Program-made: the position numbers and the translations under genes
Source: Muraenolepis orangiensis
Lineage: Eukaryota > Chordata > Actinopteri > Gadiformes > Muraenolepididae
DNA length: 64,000 nt
Assembly (NCBI GenBank): GCA_027704905.1
Contig: CM051004.1
Coordinates: 4,262,628-4,326,627, forward strand
Reading direction: 5' to 3'
Part shown: positions 63,130 to 64,000 of the stretch, piece after piece
How the letters are laid out: each line of letters starts with the position of its first letter
How positions within the stretch are numbered: position 1 is the first letter of the stretch
The notes under the pieces: generated by a model
Seen by the model: the letters and a program-made list of their open reading frames with translations, nothing else
What the model was told of the DNA's origin: nothing
Databases searched by the model: none

Positions 63130-64000
63130 GATAGCCTGCCAATCCATACTGGTCCTTTTACCATGGACGAGGTTCAGGAATGTCTGAAAAAGTTAAGAAA
63201 CACCAAGACACCAGTCCCAGACAACATTCCAGCTGTCATCTGGAAGAGCCCACTGTTTCAAGAACATCTGTTACAATTGAGTAATGAGACAAAGGAAACA
63301 AACAGCCGCTTTCTCAATGTCTTCAATTGTTCCACTTCCAAAGAAAGGCGACCTTTCACTGCCTCAGAATTACAGAGGTAACACACTGTCACCTTTAGCC
63401 TCAAAGATTTACAACTCAATGCTTCTAAACAGAATCTATCCATATGTTGACCCCATCCTGCGTCCTAATCAAAACGGCTTTAGGAAAAGTAGAAAAAAAA
63501 TCCTTACTCTCAGGAGAATCATAGAAGAGCTGAGGATTTCCAAGCGAAAGACATCAATTGTGTTTGTGGACTTTGCGAAGGATTTTGATAGTGTCAACAG
63601 GAAGATCATGCTGCATATCCTTCTGAACTACGGTGTCCCAGATGAGATTGTCAAAGCCATTGCCATCATGTATGACAACCCATCATTTGTGCAAAGCACG
63701 GACGGCCTAACCAAGGAGTTCCTCACAACCGCAGGAATCCTCCAAGGAGACACCTTAGCTCCATTCCTTTTGGTGATTGTAGTGGACTATATAGGCGCCA
63801 TTAAAGCCAGCACCTCACCGATCTCGACTACGTGGACGATATCGCCCTCACGGCCGACCAACTGTGTGATGCGCAAGACCTGTTAACATCACTAGAGAAT
63901 GTTGCAGCCAAGGTCGGCCTGTTTCTCAATGTAAAGAAGACAGAGTATATGACCATCAACGAGGATGACAACCACCTTCCAATATGTTCCAACAACGGCA
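63130..64000 (+). mobile_element. LINE (different clade), RT region, runs off the right edge
   Basis: Encodes TMDEVQECLKKLRNTKTPVP then DNIPAVIW (63163 on); RT core PLASKIYNSMLLNRIYPYVD, NQNGFRKSRKKILTLRRIIE, SIVFVDFAKDFDSVNRKIML, TAGILQGDTLAPFLLVIVVD (63284-63810). A frameshift near 63815 puts the catalytic LDYVDDIALTADQLCDAQD in another frame. RTE-like or a related clade; not the L2 type seen elsewhere. Pseudogenised. Confidence 0.87.

Overview
This window is teleost fish nuclear DNA. The evidence is vertebrate multi-exon genes with GT-AG introns, a very high load of micro- and minisatellites, and fish-type L2/CR1-like LINEs, tRNA-derived SINEs and a hAT MITE. No part looks bacterial or viral. 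Six gene models and one partial gene were assembled by hand from exon homology, splice sites and codon phase. All but the last can be matched to genes on human chromosome arm 19p13 (WDR18, REEP6, NWD1, THOP1, SGTA), except the tetraspanin.

Layout, left to right. (1) 1-1640: a 41-bp satellite, AT-rich filler and the first coding exon of wdr18 (minus). (2) 1.8-9.4 kb: a retroelement block with no host exons. It holds L2-type LINEs inserted into an ATGTTATAC-type minisatellite, and one LINE nested inside another with a visible target-site duplication. (3) 9.7-12.4 kb: reep6 (minus). (4) 13.3-15.1 kb: three LINE 3' ends. (5) 15.9-21.9 kb: a TspanC8 tetraspanin, tspan33-like (plus, 8 exons, 287 aa). 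(6) 23.2-45.8 kb: nwd1 (minus, 19 coding exons, about 1636 aa, all phases consistent), a DUF4062-like/NACHT/WD40 protein whose introns hold many LINEs. (7) 46.4-48.2 kb: a LINE split by a second hAT MITE copy. (8) 48.2-53.6 kb: thop1 (minus, 14 exons, 676 aa, HEFGH zinc site). (9) 53.6-55.5 kb: the head-to-head region between thop1 and sgta, with two strong inverted repeats. (10) 55.5-59.7 kb: sgta (plus, 10 coding exons, 321 aa). (11) 62.2-62.8 kb: the first two coding exons of an SLC1/EAAT glutamate transporter (plus), continuing past the window, followed by another LINE up to the right edge.

The genes are unrelated in pathway: ribosome biogenesis, ER shaping, ADAM10-regulating tetraspanin, NACHT-WD regulator, cytosolic peptidase, TPR co-chaperone, glutamate transport. 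They sit together through conserved linkage.

The most unusual signal is not a gene. Several intronic minisatellites are built from the exon-intron junction itself. The clearest case is sgta intron 3, where a 26-bp unit repeated about 25 times reproduces the last exon bases plus the 5' splice site. Similar junction-derived arrays occur at thop1 exon 9, tspan33 exons 4 and 7 (5' sites), and reep6 exon 2 and nwd1 exon 18 (3' sites). A second theme is splice acceptors whose pyrimidine tract is a TG or TC microsatellite (11 of about 52). Two introns carry AC repeats at the 5' end and TG repeats at the 3' end. In nwd1 exon 11, the 3' splice site appears to be supplied by a LINE tail.
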